From Gavia stellata (lineage: Eukaryota; Chordata; Aves; Gaviiformes; Gaviidae), in contig NC_082603.1 in the NCBI RefSeq assembly GCF_030936135.1, forward strand, positions 12,492,880 through 12,556,879: DNA of 64,000 nucleotides, written 5' to 3'. Positions 24,876 to 38,400 of the stretch are shown here, in pieces. How positions within the stretch are numbered: the stretch's first letter is position 1; the number at the start of each line of letters is the position of its first letter. Below the pieces are notes generated by a model, which worked only from the letters and a program-made list of their open reading frames with translations, did not search any database and was not told where the DNA came from. A program made the translations under genes and the position numbers.

Positions 24876-25659
24876 CCCAGGCATGGAAGAATAGACTATA
24901 GGTTTTAGAGCAGCAGTTCAAAGGGGTTAGACATCCTCCTCTTGGGCGGTATGTCCACACCGGAAGGACAGTGTGGAGTGGAGCAGAGTAAGCCTCCGTG
25001 AGAGCCCGCACTCCTGAGGGGAGGCAGGCAGCAAAGCAACGCTTCTGCTGGGGGATGTGCAGGGCTGCTCCCCTTCCCTCCCAGACCCCCGCTTCATTCC
25101 TCCCCACTTAACCCTCCGCCTTTTGGCTCCTTTGGTGATGTTACAGCACGTTGGGTATGAAAGGTGGTGGAGCTGTGAGGAGTGAGAAGCGGGCAAGGAC
25201 ACGACAGCAGGATGCTGAGTGAGGAGGTACAATGGCAGCGGCAGTCGCTGATGGGTCTACTTAAAAGGCTCAGCTCTGCAAATTACAGCTTGTACGGGTG
25301 AGCTGAAGCTGTTGCTGGTGTCAGTGCAAGGTTTACAATCATATTTCAGCTCTTGTTCTCTTTCACAGTATTTTTGGTAAGTTTTCTTCCCAGTGTTATT
25401 ACAGTGTGTAAAACATAGGTATGATGCTATTATTGTCTTTCCTTTAAGTCAGTACATCCCAAGTAAGATACAACAAGACATGGAATTAGGTTAAAATTAA
25501 AATCATATAAATTTTAAGTTTTTAGTATAGGCTTGCCCATCTGAGATTATAGCATCTTTATTCTGAATGCTGTACCTAATACAAAGTAAGTTGTAATACC
25601 TGCTCTGGGAGCTGATACTCTAAAAGGCAGTGCCTTTAAAAAAAAAAAAAGGTAATATT

Positions 25660-25765
25660 TTCAGCTTTGTTTTATAGGTGAGGAACTGGGACACAGAGAA
25701 TCAAATTACTCCCATGTCATGCAGACTAGGAATTAACATGTGTCTTGAATTTCCAGTTTCGTCTT
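25660..25765 (+). repeat. Ancient MIR / L2-tail relic
   Basis: TTTTATAGGTGAGGAACTGG, then GACACAGAGAATCAAATTACT, a CCATGTCATGCAGACTAGGAA block and a terminal TCTTAACCAC follow the order of the MIR/L2 3' consensus (gaggaaactgaggcacagag...gtcacacag...taaccac). It is strongly diverged and flanked by A runs at both ends. Confidence 0.55.
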
Positions 25766-28700
25766 AACCACAAAAAAAAATTTTCTCTTTGACTAGGGAT
25801 GGTTTGTTCTGGATTTTAAAACATTTCTTAAATGGAGTGCTAAAATAATGTAAAACTCTTGCTGTGTTACAGTTACTTCCTAGATGCTTGGACAACTACT
25901 TTTATGGCTACAGCCTTTTCTTCTCCCGCTGTGGATTAAAATACAAATTTTCTTACCTCGTGCAAGACAGTCTTTGCTACGAATACTTCTTTTCTTCATT
26001 GTACATTGAACAACAGTTGCATGCTTCATCCCAATATGAGCTTTGCACTATTTCTGGTGGTAAAACAACAATAATAAAACCACCTGGCTCTTTCACCTGC
26101 AGACAAACACTGTGGTAATTAATGTGAATGCGATTAGTCAACTGCCACTCCATTGGCTTTTATGGGTCATTCTTGTGCTCTTTTTGTTTCTTTTTAATTA
26201 CACGGTAGGGAAAGAAGAAACTGAGGTTGTGCATGGGACAGGGCTGGTGGTTGCCAGCTAACAGGGATGAGCTTTGGAGTCATCTTTTCCTGTTGTAGAA
26301 TGCAAAATGAGTCGATGACCTAACACCCAGGTTAGATCCTGCTGCCATGACTGGCAGGTCCGTTTTCTCCTCTGAGTCGCTGCTGGAGCTGAAGTTTTTC
26401 TGACATGCTGCCGTGCTGAAGCTGCTGCTGAGCCATCTGGATTGCCATGCTCATGTCCGGCTGGAAGTCTGATTTGCCTTCAAATTTAGGAATGCGCTAA
26501 TCGCACCTCAAGAGCTGAAGGCAGTGTCTTGGGCAGATTTTGGTAGGGGCAGCTGTTTTTACCAGCAGAAGGCGTTGGGTTAGACTGCCTAGATCCCAGT
26601 GCCTTTTCAGCAATTTGTTTCCCATTTCTTAATAGATATTCTGGACACCTGAACTTCTCACAGGAAAAGCATTGGGAGGAGGATGTTAAAATGAAATTAG
26701 GGTATAACAAGTTTATACTTGTTTCTTCTGCTCTTTCCCCCACGTGGCTGTAAGAGACAGGAAATAGAGCGAGACAGACCTTTGGACTGGGCTAAAAAGG
26801 TCACTCGCCTCTTTGCATCTCACAAAACCAAGTTCCCTTGCACCCGAAGCGAGGTAGCGCTGCTTACGCTCTATCGCTTGCCTGCACGGTGTCTGGGTTT
26901 GCTTTCCTTCCTGAGCTGAACACGCAAGTTCAATGAGAGCTCGCACACCAAAGCACAACAGAGAATGGTAAACCTGCCTGTTTGGTTTCGTCTGGTTTCA
27001 CCGGTTTGCAGCCAGGCTGAAAAGAGTTTTCAGCCTGAAACAGCACCTTACAGCAGAGGAGTTACTTTTCAGCGCCCTTTTACACAAAATGGTTGCAGCT
27101 CTTCCAAAGAAAGAAACCCAGCTCACCTCTCCCCCAGCTCTGGTCCTCTCTGGCAGCACTGGAAAGATGGACCTGCCTTAGATTGCCTGGGTTTTGGCCA
27201 AAACGATCTGCATCTGAAAGGGAAATACTGCCAGAGCAGTTAAATTTAGCCTTATTAATTATTCCTGGCAGCTCACGCAGCATCAATTAAACAAGGATTT
27301 ACATTCCCCAACTATTTTAGCATCAATTTCACTTTCAATCTGTTTTAAGTCCTAAATATGCGATCTATTAGAAGATGATAGCTTCCCCCAGTAATTTAAA
27401 TTCATGTTATTTCATGAATAAAAAGAAAGAGTTTCTCTACTGTAAGAAATCATTAGTATATGTGCTTTTAGCTTGTCTTTTTTATTAGCTTTACACATGC
27501 TACCTTTTGTTTGGTTGCTTTTGTTTATCTACTGTCAAACTCTAGAGACCCTTTAACCCTAGCTCTCTATTTGTTAGAGTTAATGTAGGAAAAAATTTGG
27601 TGGTTTTGTGTTTATTTTTGTTTTCCGAAGTGAGGAGTACAGCTAGACCACAGGCAGGTATTGCTGTATAACCACTTGTTAGAATTGCACGAGGAGCAGG
27701 GCAGCAATTTGAACGCCTGTAAGGTAACAGGAGCTTATGCAGAGGCGCAGTGCTGCCCTTGCTTGCTATCAACACTGCTGGGAGATCGGTGCTGTCTGCA
27801 TGAGAAATGGCATAGCCATGCAAAACTGTTCAGGAGCAGAGCTGTGTTGTCACCTTGTCCTACGGTGCGCTGCCTGGACCAGCACTATGTGCCAGCCTCA
27901 CGCTCTGGGCAAGGGCAGGAGCTGCACCAGCCTTACGCTCAGCAGTGGCTTTTTCTGTGTGTGAAAGATGTGTGAGTGGCATTTCTATGGTGGACACTTC
28001 TATTATATCTAATACCAGGACTGAGGGAATTTCTGTACTGGCATCCGTAGTGGAACTGAGCGTTGGGAATCAAACAAGGTATTGAAAGCAGAGTTGTTGG
28101 TATGTTGTAGCATCATGACATTATATCATTGCTGTGGAAAGCAAAGTGATGATCAATGGAAATGATTCGGGTAGCTAATACTCCTTCCTTCCATGCACTA
28201 TCTTGTATTGAACTGATATTAATAACATTAAGCTTCCATTCTTGTCAGTGATAAAAGCAGATCTCTGTAAGCCAGTTGAGCCATAAAAAGGGTAAACATC
28301 TATGTGCAGTAACTGAGCAGATGAGTAAAAGGAGAGCTCAAAGTCTAATACTAATATTTAAGAGAGCTTTGCTAAAGTCACTGTGCGGAGCAGGATTGCT
28401 GCTGCCCTTGAAGTTAAGCACTCACATACACTCTCTGTGTTTGCCAGCATGTTAGTACAGGGAAAATAACAACTTGTGAGAAGCATCGCATCCTTTATAG
28501 CACTTTATAAATAACCAGAATTTCCAGACATAGAAGGACTAAAAATTTTTTAATAACAGTAGAACTTCTTTGAGGTAGAATGAAAATTGCTATCCAGGGA
28601 TCTGCTGGCAGAGGTGGCGAGGCATGCAAACAGACTCTGGAGACATCAGACATACGGAGTTTTACAGTCACCAAATACCTTCGTGGTTAAGGAAACTGCT

Positions 28701-31700
28701 CCATCACTGCACTACAGTTTATATTATAATTGCATTAATAGTTGTAATAGCTCGGTGGGTGTAACTGTGAAGTAAATATAAATTTGTGTCTCCTGTGAAT
28801 AGGTAAAGCTTGTGTTGAAAGACAGAGGCAGATGTTTCACATTGCTTAATAAACACGTTCCCAAGTTGTCACCTCTTCATCCTCTACATCCACCACAAGA
28901 GATTCAAAGTGTAATGTCTGTTTGTAAACATGGTCAGGTGTGAGTCAGTGAAAGGAAAACAGCGCAGTATGAAATGGTAAATTGCACATTTATACACTCA
29001 TTTACCATAATATACTGGGTCTGGGAAGAATTTTAGCTAGAAAAATCATCACAATATCTTACAAAGGAGCATTGTGCCTCCCTCCTCTGTTTACTGCAGG
29101 CTCCTAGGTTATTTCTCTGTAGAAAATATACAAATGTAACACTAATTTCCTTTGTAGTCATACCTGCCACCCCTTATTCTTACAGTTTCTGATGATAACT
29201 AACAAAGTAAGAGCTGGTATCTCCCAAGAAGCACTTCCTCTAGCTTCATCAATACATTCATTTAAATATTCAAAAATGCTCACAATAACAGTAAAAATAA
29301 TTATCTCCCTAAATTCAAAACAAGAACCTTTTATAGTAATGTTTCGAGCACTCCTTTATCAAAGAAGCCGATTCTCCGCCAATGTGCATTTCATGTAGCT
29401 GTCTGTGCTCGTGCGGAGGCTGCGTACACCCATTCTGCTTTGGTAGCCAGTGGTACCCAGAGGGATGAGGTTTTAGGGTCAGAAGGGGGAGGAATTACAT
29501 TATCTTGAGAATTTGTAGCTCTTGCTTTGAAACATTAACTAACTTTGGCAAATAAGAGTGGACAAAAAACCACTACTTGTCTTTTTGAACAGCACTTTAA
29601 AACTCCGTGTGGTCAACAAGGAGAAAGGGCAGCTTTTAGCTGTAGTCTCCTTGAGCAATCCCTAGCACTGTAACTGAAAATTTCATGTGAAGTTTGTTGT
29701 TGTTGTTTGCAACATTTGGTTGCAGGTTACTGCCTGAGTTTGTTACTTTTGTTCCTACTGAATCAATGGGCTTTTAGAGCTGAACATAGCACCAAGAAAA
29801 GGGAAAGTGATCCCTGTTTCATATCCAACGTTATACTTGGCAGGGCTAAACAATGCCAGGAACGTACCGAATACACACAATGAGCAAGGGTTGGAAACAG
29901 GTCGTCACTCATGCTTTGGGCAGATCATGTGTCAAAGATGCAGTCGGCTCGTGTGCAAAAGGACAAAAGCATCCCTGGCTCCCCTGCAAAATCAGCTGAG
30001 GAAGGATGCTGTCCCGCACCAGTAAAAACTGCCTGTGCCCCAACAGATAATGGACAAACCCTTGTCTCTGAGCTCATTGCCTGGCCTTGCAATTAAATAT
30101 TTTCAATTTTCATTTATTTACTTTTTGTTAGAATAATTATTTAGTTTTTGACTATCCAAATGGCATTTTACTTGCATGGCACTTTAAAGACTCCCTCCCC
30201 CACAGCCATTTCCAGAGGTTTCTGTGCCTTTTGATTTTTGAGGAGTCCTGGGTTGGTCTGTGCTCTTTCATTTTTAAATAAATACCTGGTGGTTGTCATC
30301 CATTGTGTTTAGGACTCAAGGTCAATACTGCCGAACTGAAACCATTGATCATTGAACACTGACTGACTTCAAGACAGCACACAGTTCACTAATGTGAGTT
30401 ACATAGCACCTCATACTAACAGTGTTCTTAGACATAAAATGTGATCGCTGCAGGGATTCAAATAATCTTTTCTTTATTTTCAACATGAACTTTGTTTCAT
30501 AAGCGAAACTCTTTCCTGTGACAAGCCCGTAAAGCTGAAGAAGCCTTGCTGCGAGCTCACCTGATGAAAGCCAGGATTATTGCAGACTCACACCCAAAGT
30601 GCAGTACATAGGGACCAGGTTAGTTCCTGGTGTAATTTCTGCCTCTGTAGCATGGACCTGAGCAACACTTGTCTTGATCTGGTATTGACCTGGTATCCAG
30701 CAAGTTTGTTTATCCCTGGGATGCAGGGCCTGGCTGGCCATGCCCATCCCGGGAATGGTGTGGGAGCCTCCAGGCAAGGTACAGCAGACATCCTGCCAAG
30801 GAAAACCTTACACTTAGAAACACTGTCTTTAAATAATGTGTCTTACTTCTGTAAACTTGCGGGAACATTACATCAGATGCTTTTCCTTCTTAGAAAGTTG
30901 AGGGCAGTCAATCTGTAAGAAATACCCTGGTGTTTCCCTGAGACTGATACAGCTGCTGTGTTTTGCGCCGGCATTGTTCAGAGTCACCTGTATCAGATGT
31001 CTTTTGTTCGCCTGGCTGTGCCTTGCAAGGGGATGCAGATTATCAGCTTTGGGATTTCAGCTGTGATTTGTCAGCTGTGATTGTAGGGCATCCGGAAACC
31101 TCTTTTCTTCTGTAGAAAGATGAGGGAATTTGGCAAACGCTGAAGAGCGTGATCAAATAATTTACAAGTGTGACTTTGAGTTTGTTTCCTTTCCCTGAGC
31201 TATTTATGCAGCACACGTTTGAAGGCAAGCTGTGAATATTATGCAAAGAAATCTGCTAGCATGCAATCTCCAAGAGATGATTTAAGATATAATTTCAGAC
31301 AGGATCTGGCTTGCAGCAGCCAACCAGAACAACTGTTACACTGCTCTGATAGCCATACTAAAAATTTAGTGAGTTTAGTGCTTATATTTCCATGTTACAT
31401 TTCTGCTGTGGTGAAAGGCGTTCGCATGCATGGACTGAATGAAGTGCCCACTGGTGTGAAATCATTTTTGTATTAGTTGCAGAAGCTAAGGTGAATGTAA
31501 GAGGGAACATGGAAGCTTCACCTCACCCACCGGTGTTTATTGCATAAACCAGTGATCTGTGCAGTTCTGCTGGTGAGCTCCAGAGAAGTGGCTGCTCTCC
31601 TGTGGCTGTGGTGCCCCAGGACTTTGGGTTCTCACCCCAGAGCTGAGAGGCAGCAGGGAGAAGAGAGAGAGGTCTGGTTTCCATCTGCCCACTAACACGA

Positions 31701-34700
31701 GTGAATTTAACTTCTCTTTCTCTGGTTACAAACCTCTAATGTAGCAAGAGCATGAGCTTAATGTAATATCCTGGGCTACACTGCTAAGTTCACAGCAAAG
31801 TCACAAGAAGTGAATGATAATCACTGTCGCCTTCTTTTCCGTTTTTGCATTGATCCGACACTGTGAATGATGCATTCCCTCTGGCTACCACAGCCATCCC
31901 TCACTGGTGATGAAAAGTAATAGTACCCTGTTCTAAAAAAACAATAACCTGGCATTAAAAACCCCTTAGTTGTGACCTCAGCTGTGGTAAAGAAATGTGA
32001 GCAGTCCTCACCCATCATCAATATTATCTTTTCCCAGAAAACAGCTAGATTCCCCAAGATCCCAAGGGCTGTAGCTGATAGGGATGCAAGCCTTGGCAGT
32101 GATGGAGACCAAGAGGCACAGGCTAAAGGTATTAGAGAGGCTCTGCCAAGCTGGCAGTTCCCTGCTCTGCTGCAGAGTGCGGCTCTGTGCGTTCGCTTTC
32201 CCTGCCTGTGGAGACAGAGGCGACTTTTGGGTCTTAAATCTCCAAGTACACGGAGAATTTGACAACTATTCTGAGTTTCTATGAGTACTGGGGTTGGACA
32301 AAATTCAATATTTTCTGACAAATACCATAGCTAAATGCATTCGTTAAGAGGAAGTATGAAGTAGCAGTTCTCCCCTCAGAGGTAATGCAGCGATCCTTTC
32401 CAGTTGCGCTCTGGTAATCTGCTTGTGTTCTGCTTGCCGCCTGTACTGCAGCCAGGCATTGACCTGCTGGTTTCAAATGTCCTGTCATGACCTGCCCTAT
32501 CACTTTGTCCATATCAGTGTCTTTCAGCTCGTGATAAGTTACGGCGTAACCTCTTGTGCCTGTTTCTGACCACCTCCTTTTCCTTCACATTTTTCGGAAA
32601 GTCCTTTTTGATCTCACTTTCTTCTTTTTTTCTGGCTTCTTAGGCTCCCATATCCTCCTTCTGTTATGAAATGCATGCAAGAACATAATGGCAGTAGTTC
32701 ATGGCAGTTGGCATGATAAGAAAATCTAAATTTTAGAATAATAGCCCTGAAATTAGAGCTGGTTGCATGATTTACTTTTTTAGTTCAGGTGTATATGAAC
32801 GTTTCCAATTAATCTATTCCAATACCTGAAAATAAAATTCTTTCTGAGAAAACTCGCATTTGCCTTGGTGTAAACCAGCAGAAGAATACGATCCAATTAA
32901 AAGGGAGAACTCAGCATATGTCATGTCTGCATGGCTGAAGTCAATGTCAAGGCTCCAACCAACTTCAGTGGGGTCAGGATTTCTCTAATAACGGCTGTGC
33001 TGCTAAATCAAACTGCCTTGATTGCTTTCACTGGAAGCTCTGCTTGATTAGGCACAACAGAATTTGTCCTGTGGAAAGGGATCAGGAGAGGGAGAGAGCA
33101 CAACAGAAATCAGCCCTGGGAAAAAATCTGATTGTAAGAGGTGACTGGAGCTCATATACACGAGGCCTTATTAAATGGAGACTATTCAAACAGTCACACA
33201 GTTGCAATGGCTATAATGGGGAAGGAGTTTTTCATTAATTATTCAACAGCAGGGATCTATATTTTGCCTCAGACTGACACTTTTTACCATCTGCTTAAAA
33301 CCTTGCTGTCTCATAACAGCTATTATCAACACGTGGGGTTTTTTTCCACTTTTAGAGCAATCATTATGCTGAGCTTGCAGATTGTTTAGGGTGTCTGAGG
33401 TCCAAGTATGAGCATGCTGTTACAAGTAGCTAATACTTATAATTACTATTCATTTTCATATATTTGATTGGCAGCTGGTTAGTACATTTGTTTTTCTCTG
33501 TTGTAATTGTGATCCGGCAGTGGCCTTGACCTTGCTAACTGTTATATCTGAGCTTAACTGCATTCCTGTAACTAATCCCAATAGGCTCATTTTAAAAGGA
33601 CATAGTAACTCTATTGAAATTAGCACTTTTCACCAGGGACGAATTTATCTCAGTATCTAGAAGTGCCCTTAACGCATACAGAGGGATTGTTAGCAGTGGG
33701 CCCTGAACATAATGCAGTTACATGGCTGAGCATCCAGCCACATAACCGCCTGGCTTTGAAGGTGTCACTTCAATGAGTTTTTCTGGGTGTTCCCCCCCCA
33801 GGCTTTCCACCCCCCTCCTAGGAAAAAAAGCCCAAACCAACCCCCTACAAAAACCAAACGTGCTGGCTGAGGTTGTTGAGGGGGAACTAAGATTTATGCC
33901 AAACTCCTTGAGCTGCTTATCCGGAAATTGGAAGAAAATTCAGACACTTGCTTTCATGGGCACTGAAATTCCAACAGAAATTTAAACAGACACCTCTTAT
34001 ATGCCAAGAAACAATAAAAAAAAGTGTAGTTAATTGTTAATTAAACAGAAATATGGGCCTCTTGTATGGTGACTGTTGCAGCAGAGGACTAGCAACCTCT
34101 CCAGTCCCGCATTTTTTGTGTGTTCCCTGTTGAGACATGTGACATCCAAAAGGCCAATATGGCTCTGTAGTTGGCTAATCCTTCATCACCCCGAATACCA
34201 TCCTGCAGCATGCAGCTAAGACAAGGATGAGACCGTCTCCAGAATATAACTCTGCACAACTGGAGGCTGACATCTGCTAAACTCTCTCCCTAAAAGCATG
34301 TGCTGGCTGGCTGGTGACCCGGAGCTGGCAGAGAGCGGGCGGCAAGGAGCCGTGGCCCTGTGTGGCTGCAGCTCCAGCTGGCTGTGGGCACACAGGCAGG
34401 TGGCTGTGAGATGTGCCGCAGAGCTTCGACCCAGGAGTGGCCAAGGACACATTTTAAAGAAGGGGTGAAAGGCCATGCCAAACATTTCCAACGTTGTTCT
34501 TATCCAGAAAGGGAGCTTGTTCACGTAGATCATATAACTCAATGTTTTCCACACTGTGATTTTGGAAAAAGTGCTGGTAGATTGGTCATACTATTGAAAA
34601 TATTTATTTAATTTTTAATTGCAGAGGAAAATTACACTGTAAGCACATCATTGTACACGTCCATTTATTTCCTGTTCTTTCCTCTCAGATTACTGAATTT

Positions 34701-35451
34701 GTAAGATATCTCTGTCACCCTTACACACCTGACAGGGTTTCTGAGCTACAGGTTGGGATCTCAGAAATTGTCACACAAGGCAGTGTTTAGCCAGCTTAGC
34801 AGCAGCTGAATAGCACCTTATCAGCTGTGCTAAAACACACCGGGTGGCTGAAACATGCTTCTGTCTTTTCAGATTCATGGCAGACTCTTTGCATATGCAC
34901 CACCTGCAAACAACAGCTCCTGAGTGATTGCTGTCCTTATTTCTGCTGTCTCCTGCTGCAGGGAATGCCACAGTTGGTAAAGTTAAAGGCATCGATTATG
35001 GGCGTAGTATCCAACATTCTGAATAGTACTGGATCAGTGCAAATCCTTGTATAATTGCATTTATAACACAAAAAGTATTTGAAGAAAAAACGAAAAAACC
35101 TTTATTTCCATATGAAGATGATGTTGACAAACTAGCAGGGCAGACAAATTTGTAAGGACTTGGCAATCACCTTGATTAGGGCAACTAGTAACTTTGTGTG
35201 AGGTCATTGAAGTCTCCCTCTCTATATACACACATGCCTTGCTTTTGTTTACAGTATTATAATGTTTTATGCAGCCTATAACACTCCGAGAATAGCCTTC
35301 AAACAGGTTTAACCTAACTTGTATTCACTTGGACACCCAACAGGCACCTCCATAAGCCCACGTGAATCCTGTTTGAGGAGGTTTGGTTTAGCATAACTGG
35401 CTGTTAGGGCTTCCTGAGCAGTTAAGCTCTGGCTGGGCCACCTGGCCAACA

Positions 35452-35471
35452 TTAGTCTCCCGGGAGACTAA
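35452..35471. repeat. Perfect 20-bp palindrome
   Basis: TTAGTCTCCC is followed immediately by its exact reverse complement. There is no spacer. The function is unknown; it could form a cruciform or bind a dimeric factor. Confidence 0.9.
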
Positions 35472-38400
35472 AGACTGGCTTTTGGGGCTGGCTGATGGTT
35501 TACCTTCATCACCTCGGGATGTGTGCTGCATGCCCCTGGGGCTTCTTGGTGGTCAGCCTGGTGCTTGGTACTCCTGCCTGTCCAGACTTGGTTCCTGCTT
35601 CAAGTCCTGGATCCCAGCACAGCCTTTTTGCTGCCAGACCTTTGCCTGGCCCCTGCCCACACTTTGTCTGCCCTTCTGTACCTCTCTGGGAAAAAGGGAA
35701 CTGAAAGCCAACAAATCAAATCCTGGAATTCAGCCTGTGTTCATTTGTATGTCCTGCTTGTAAATCCAATGAAGGAGGCAATATAACCGCAACTATTTGA
35801 AAATGGAATTAGTAGGAACAACTCTCCATTGGAATGAGGCAAAATACCTTGTTTGTGATTGCAGTGTCAGATTCTGCTGCAGCTCACGCTGACAGGCTGG
35901 GTTTGCTGGGGGCCAATTTGTGCTGGTCATATTCGTGTCTTTCTTCTACTTACCGGCATGCTTTTACTCCTTTAAAAAAATACTTTGCATCAGTTTATCT
36001 AATTTGTATATGAAACCTTTTGGTATCATATAAGCATTTATTGCCATTAAAATTGTGCCTAGGGTATTTGCATTTTCAGGCTGTTTTGTAAAGTGGTCTT
36101 CTACACAGGATAAGGGAAGTGCTGTAGTATGGTACACAGGTACCATGTTTTAAGTCCAGCTTTGTTTTCTCTGGTGGAACCTTATATACAAGCTGCAGTG
36201 ATATAAGAAGGTCTGACTGCAGGAAACATGGAAGAACAAAAATGGGAGGAAGGCTAATTGATACTTAGTGCATTTTTCCTCAGTTTTGTCTACTAAATCA
36301 GCTCTTTCGTGGACAGATCTGTTATGCTCCTGTCTTCGGGTGGTCATATCTTTGGCTTACAGTAACCTTACTGGACTGAAGTTCATATTATCTTGGCAAG
36401 CTCTTTAAGGCAAGTTCTGTTTATGTTATCCCTGCGCCTTCAACATAACCTACATCCTATCGGAGAGTATCATGTCTTTACTGTTGTATGCCAGAAGCCA
36501 GTTTTGATTTCTTCAGTGAGCTGTTCTCTGGCAATCCCTCACTCTCCTGTAGGTAAGATGATGGCCCACAGAGCACAATACAAGTTTACAGATAAGCCGG
36601 AGGTAGCTGTTGGACTTCATGCAGCCAGTATTGGACTTTCACTCCTGTTTTAGTCCTAGTACAGTGTTGTAAGAAAAAAGGTGGGAGGGTGAAATAGTTT
36701 TACAACTTGAGATTACCACATGAACCACTCTGACCTCAGCTGAACATAAACGTAAGCTGTAAATGCACATGCTACTAAAGCAACTTCTGTCTTCTCCATA
36801 AATGTTATCTTAGCCGTTTTATTGTCTTTTAAGGTGTAACATACCTTTAAATGAACCACTGAGAAACTTCTTTGTGTGGCTCTTTGTCTTTATTCAGATA
36901 CTAGGAAGTCAGCTTTCCACTGCTGCACACAGAGGGACAGCTAACGAAGGTCATACCGCTCATGTGTGGCACTTCCTGCTTTCACGGGATGAGTAAGTCT
37001 CAAATGCCTTAAATTGGCAGATACCTACCACTATTTCTAATACAGTGAGAGCAGCGTGTTTCGTTTCTGACATTAATCTATATGGTATATCTGAATCTAA
37101 ATCATTTAGTTTGTAAATCATCGTTTGACTTGGATAGTTTTATCTCAAGAGTAGTATTTCTCAACCAGGATTGGGGAAGTTTTGATACCAGCATAGCGGA
37201 TGGGACTTGATGTCTCGAGATAGAAGTTATTTTCTATCTGTCATTGTCTTGCCTGTCAATGATCTGTGGCATGACTTAAGACACTACTAGTCATTATTTT
37301 CACAGGGTCTCTAATTTGGATACACAGCTTTATAACCCAGGTTACTGGCAGCCACAGATGCCACTGACTTCAACAGAAGTGGGGATCCTAGGCATTAAAA
37401 TTAAAGGTTTGGGATGAGATCTGGTTTCGTTCAGAATGAAGGAAATATTCTTGGCACCTGGCGGAGTGGGATCTCACACTAAGTCTAAAACCGAGCCTGC
37501 AGAAATAGAAGTGCACAACATTCAGAGGACACTTCTGAAAATTCATGTCCTGCACTTGTGATGGCTTATTTTTCTGAACTGAAAATGAAGGTTCATGGCC
37601 CCTACTACTTTCAGGACCTAATCTAGTGTTGTTGTCCCTGCCGCTGCAAATTCAATCCCAATGGACTGAATAAAGAGCCCCCTAACTCTTCAGCCTCTGC
37701 TGATCCGCAGTCTAGCGTTGGCCCAGCCTCATTAGACAAGCAATACCCAAGAACACTCACCTATGAAAGGTTTAGAAAAAAGTAGGTAGCAGAATGTTCT
37801 GAAATATTTATGTTCTTTATTCTTGAGGAGAGACAAGTCTGGGTAACATTAGAGATGAAGCTGCACTGTCTGCTGAAGTATTTAGAAATATTTTGCCTGC
37901 TGAGTTCTCTAAAATAAATTTGAATGTTTTGCTGTTAAAAATCATTAATATTTTTGACTTCTAAGCATAAAAGGAAACTTTTATTTACCTAGCTTAGATT
38001 AGTATCTAAATACAGATCTAACATTGTAATTGGAAAACTGGAACAGTGTCTCAGAGATTATATGTGACTGCCCTATTTATTATAACAGTTAACACAGCAT
38101 GAGACTAGAGACTGATAGTAAAGTTTGTCTTTAGGATATGAAAAATTCAATTCCCTAATACTATTAATTTTGAAATAAATATTATGTTAGTAATAGAGTT
38201 ATAAACATTACTCCAGATACTCTTTCACTGTTTGAGGAGATATTTCATGCATGGCAGTTTTCAGTTTTTCCAAACTTTAGGTAGAGTGGAGAGTTTTTCT
38301 TTTAATGTGAATATTTTTTTCCTGGATTTCCATATATTCAGACCTCATCCAGCGCACAGCATTTCCTGCAAGTGTCACACACTCAGTGATTGATCCGTTC

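Larger units (their letters stand above)
24178..25107 (-). other. Unrecognised 309-codon open frame over a GC-rich minisatellite, probably not a gene
   Basis: A long stop-free frame starts at an ATG at 25107. Its middle is a Pro/Gly/Ser-rich low-complexity run (PGPVP- and SLPGAG-like repeats) produced by translating the GC-rich minisatellite at 24477-24610. The lack of stops is explained mainly by the GC content: both strands are open in several frames here. No domain is recognised. A transcript from the adjoining CpG island is possible, but a protein is not supported. Confidence 0.1.

Noticed and set aside
33784..33860. C- and A-rich segment as the start of a second LTR
   Set aside because: The texture resembles LTR ends in birds, but no U3 body, TATA box or TG...CA ends follow.
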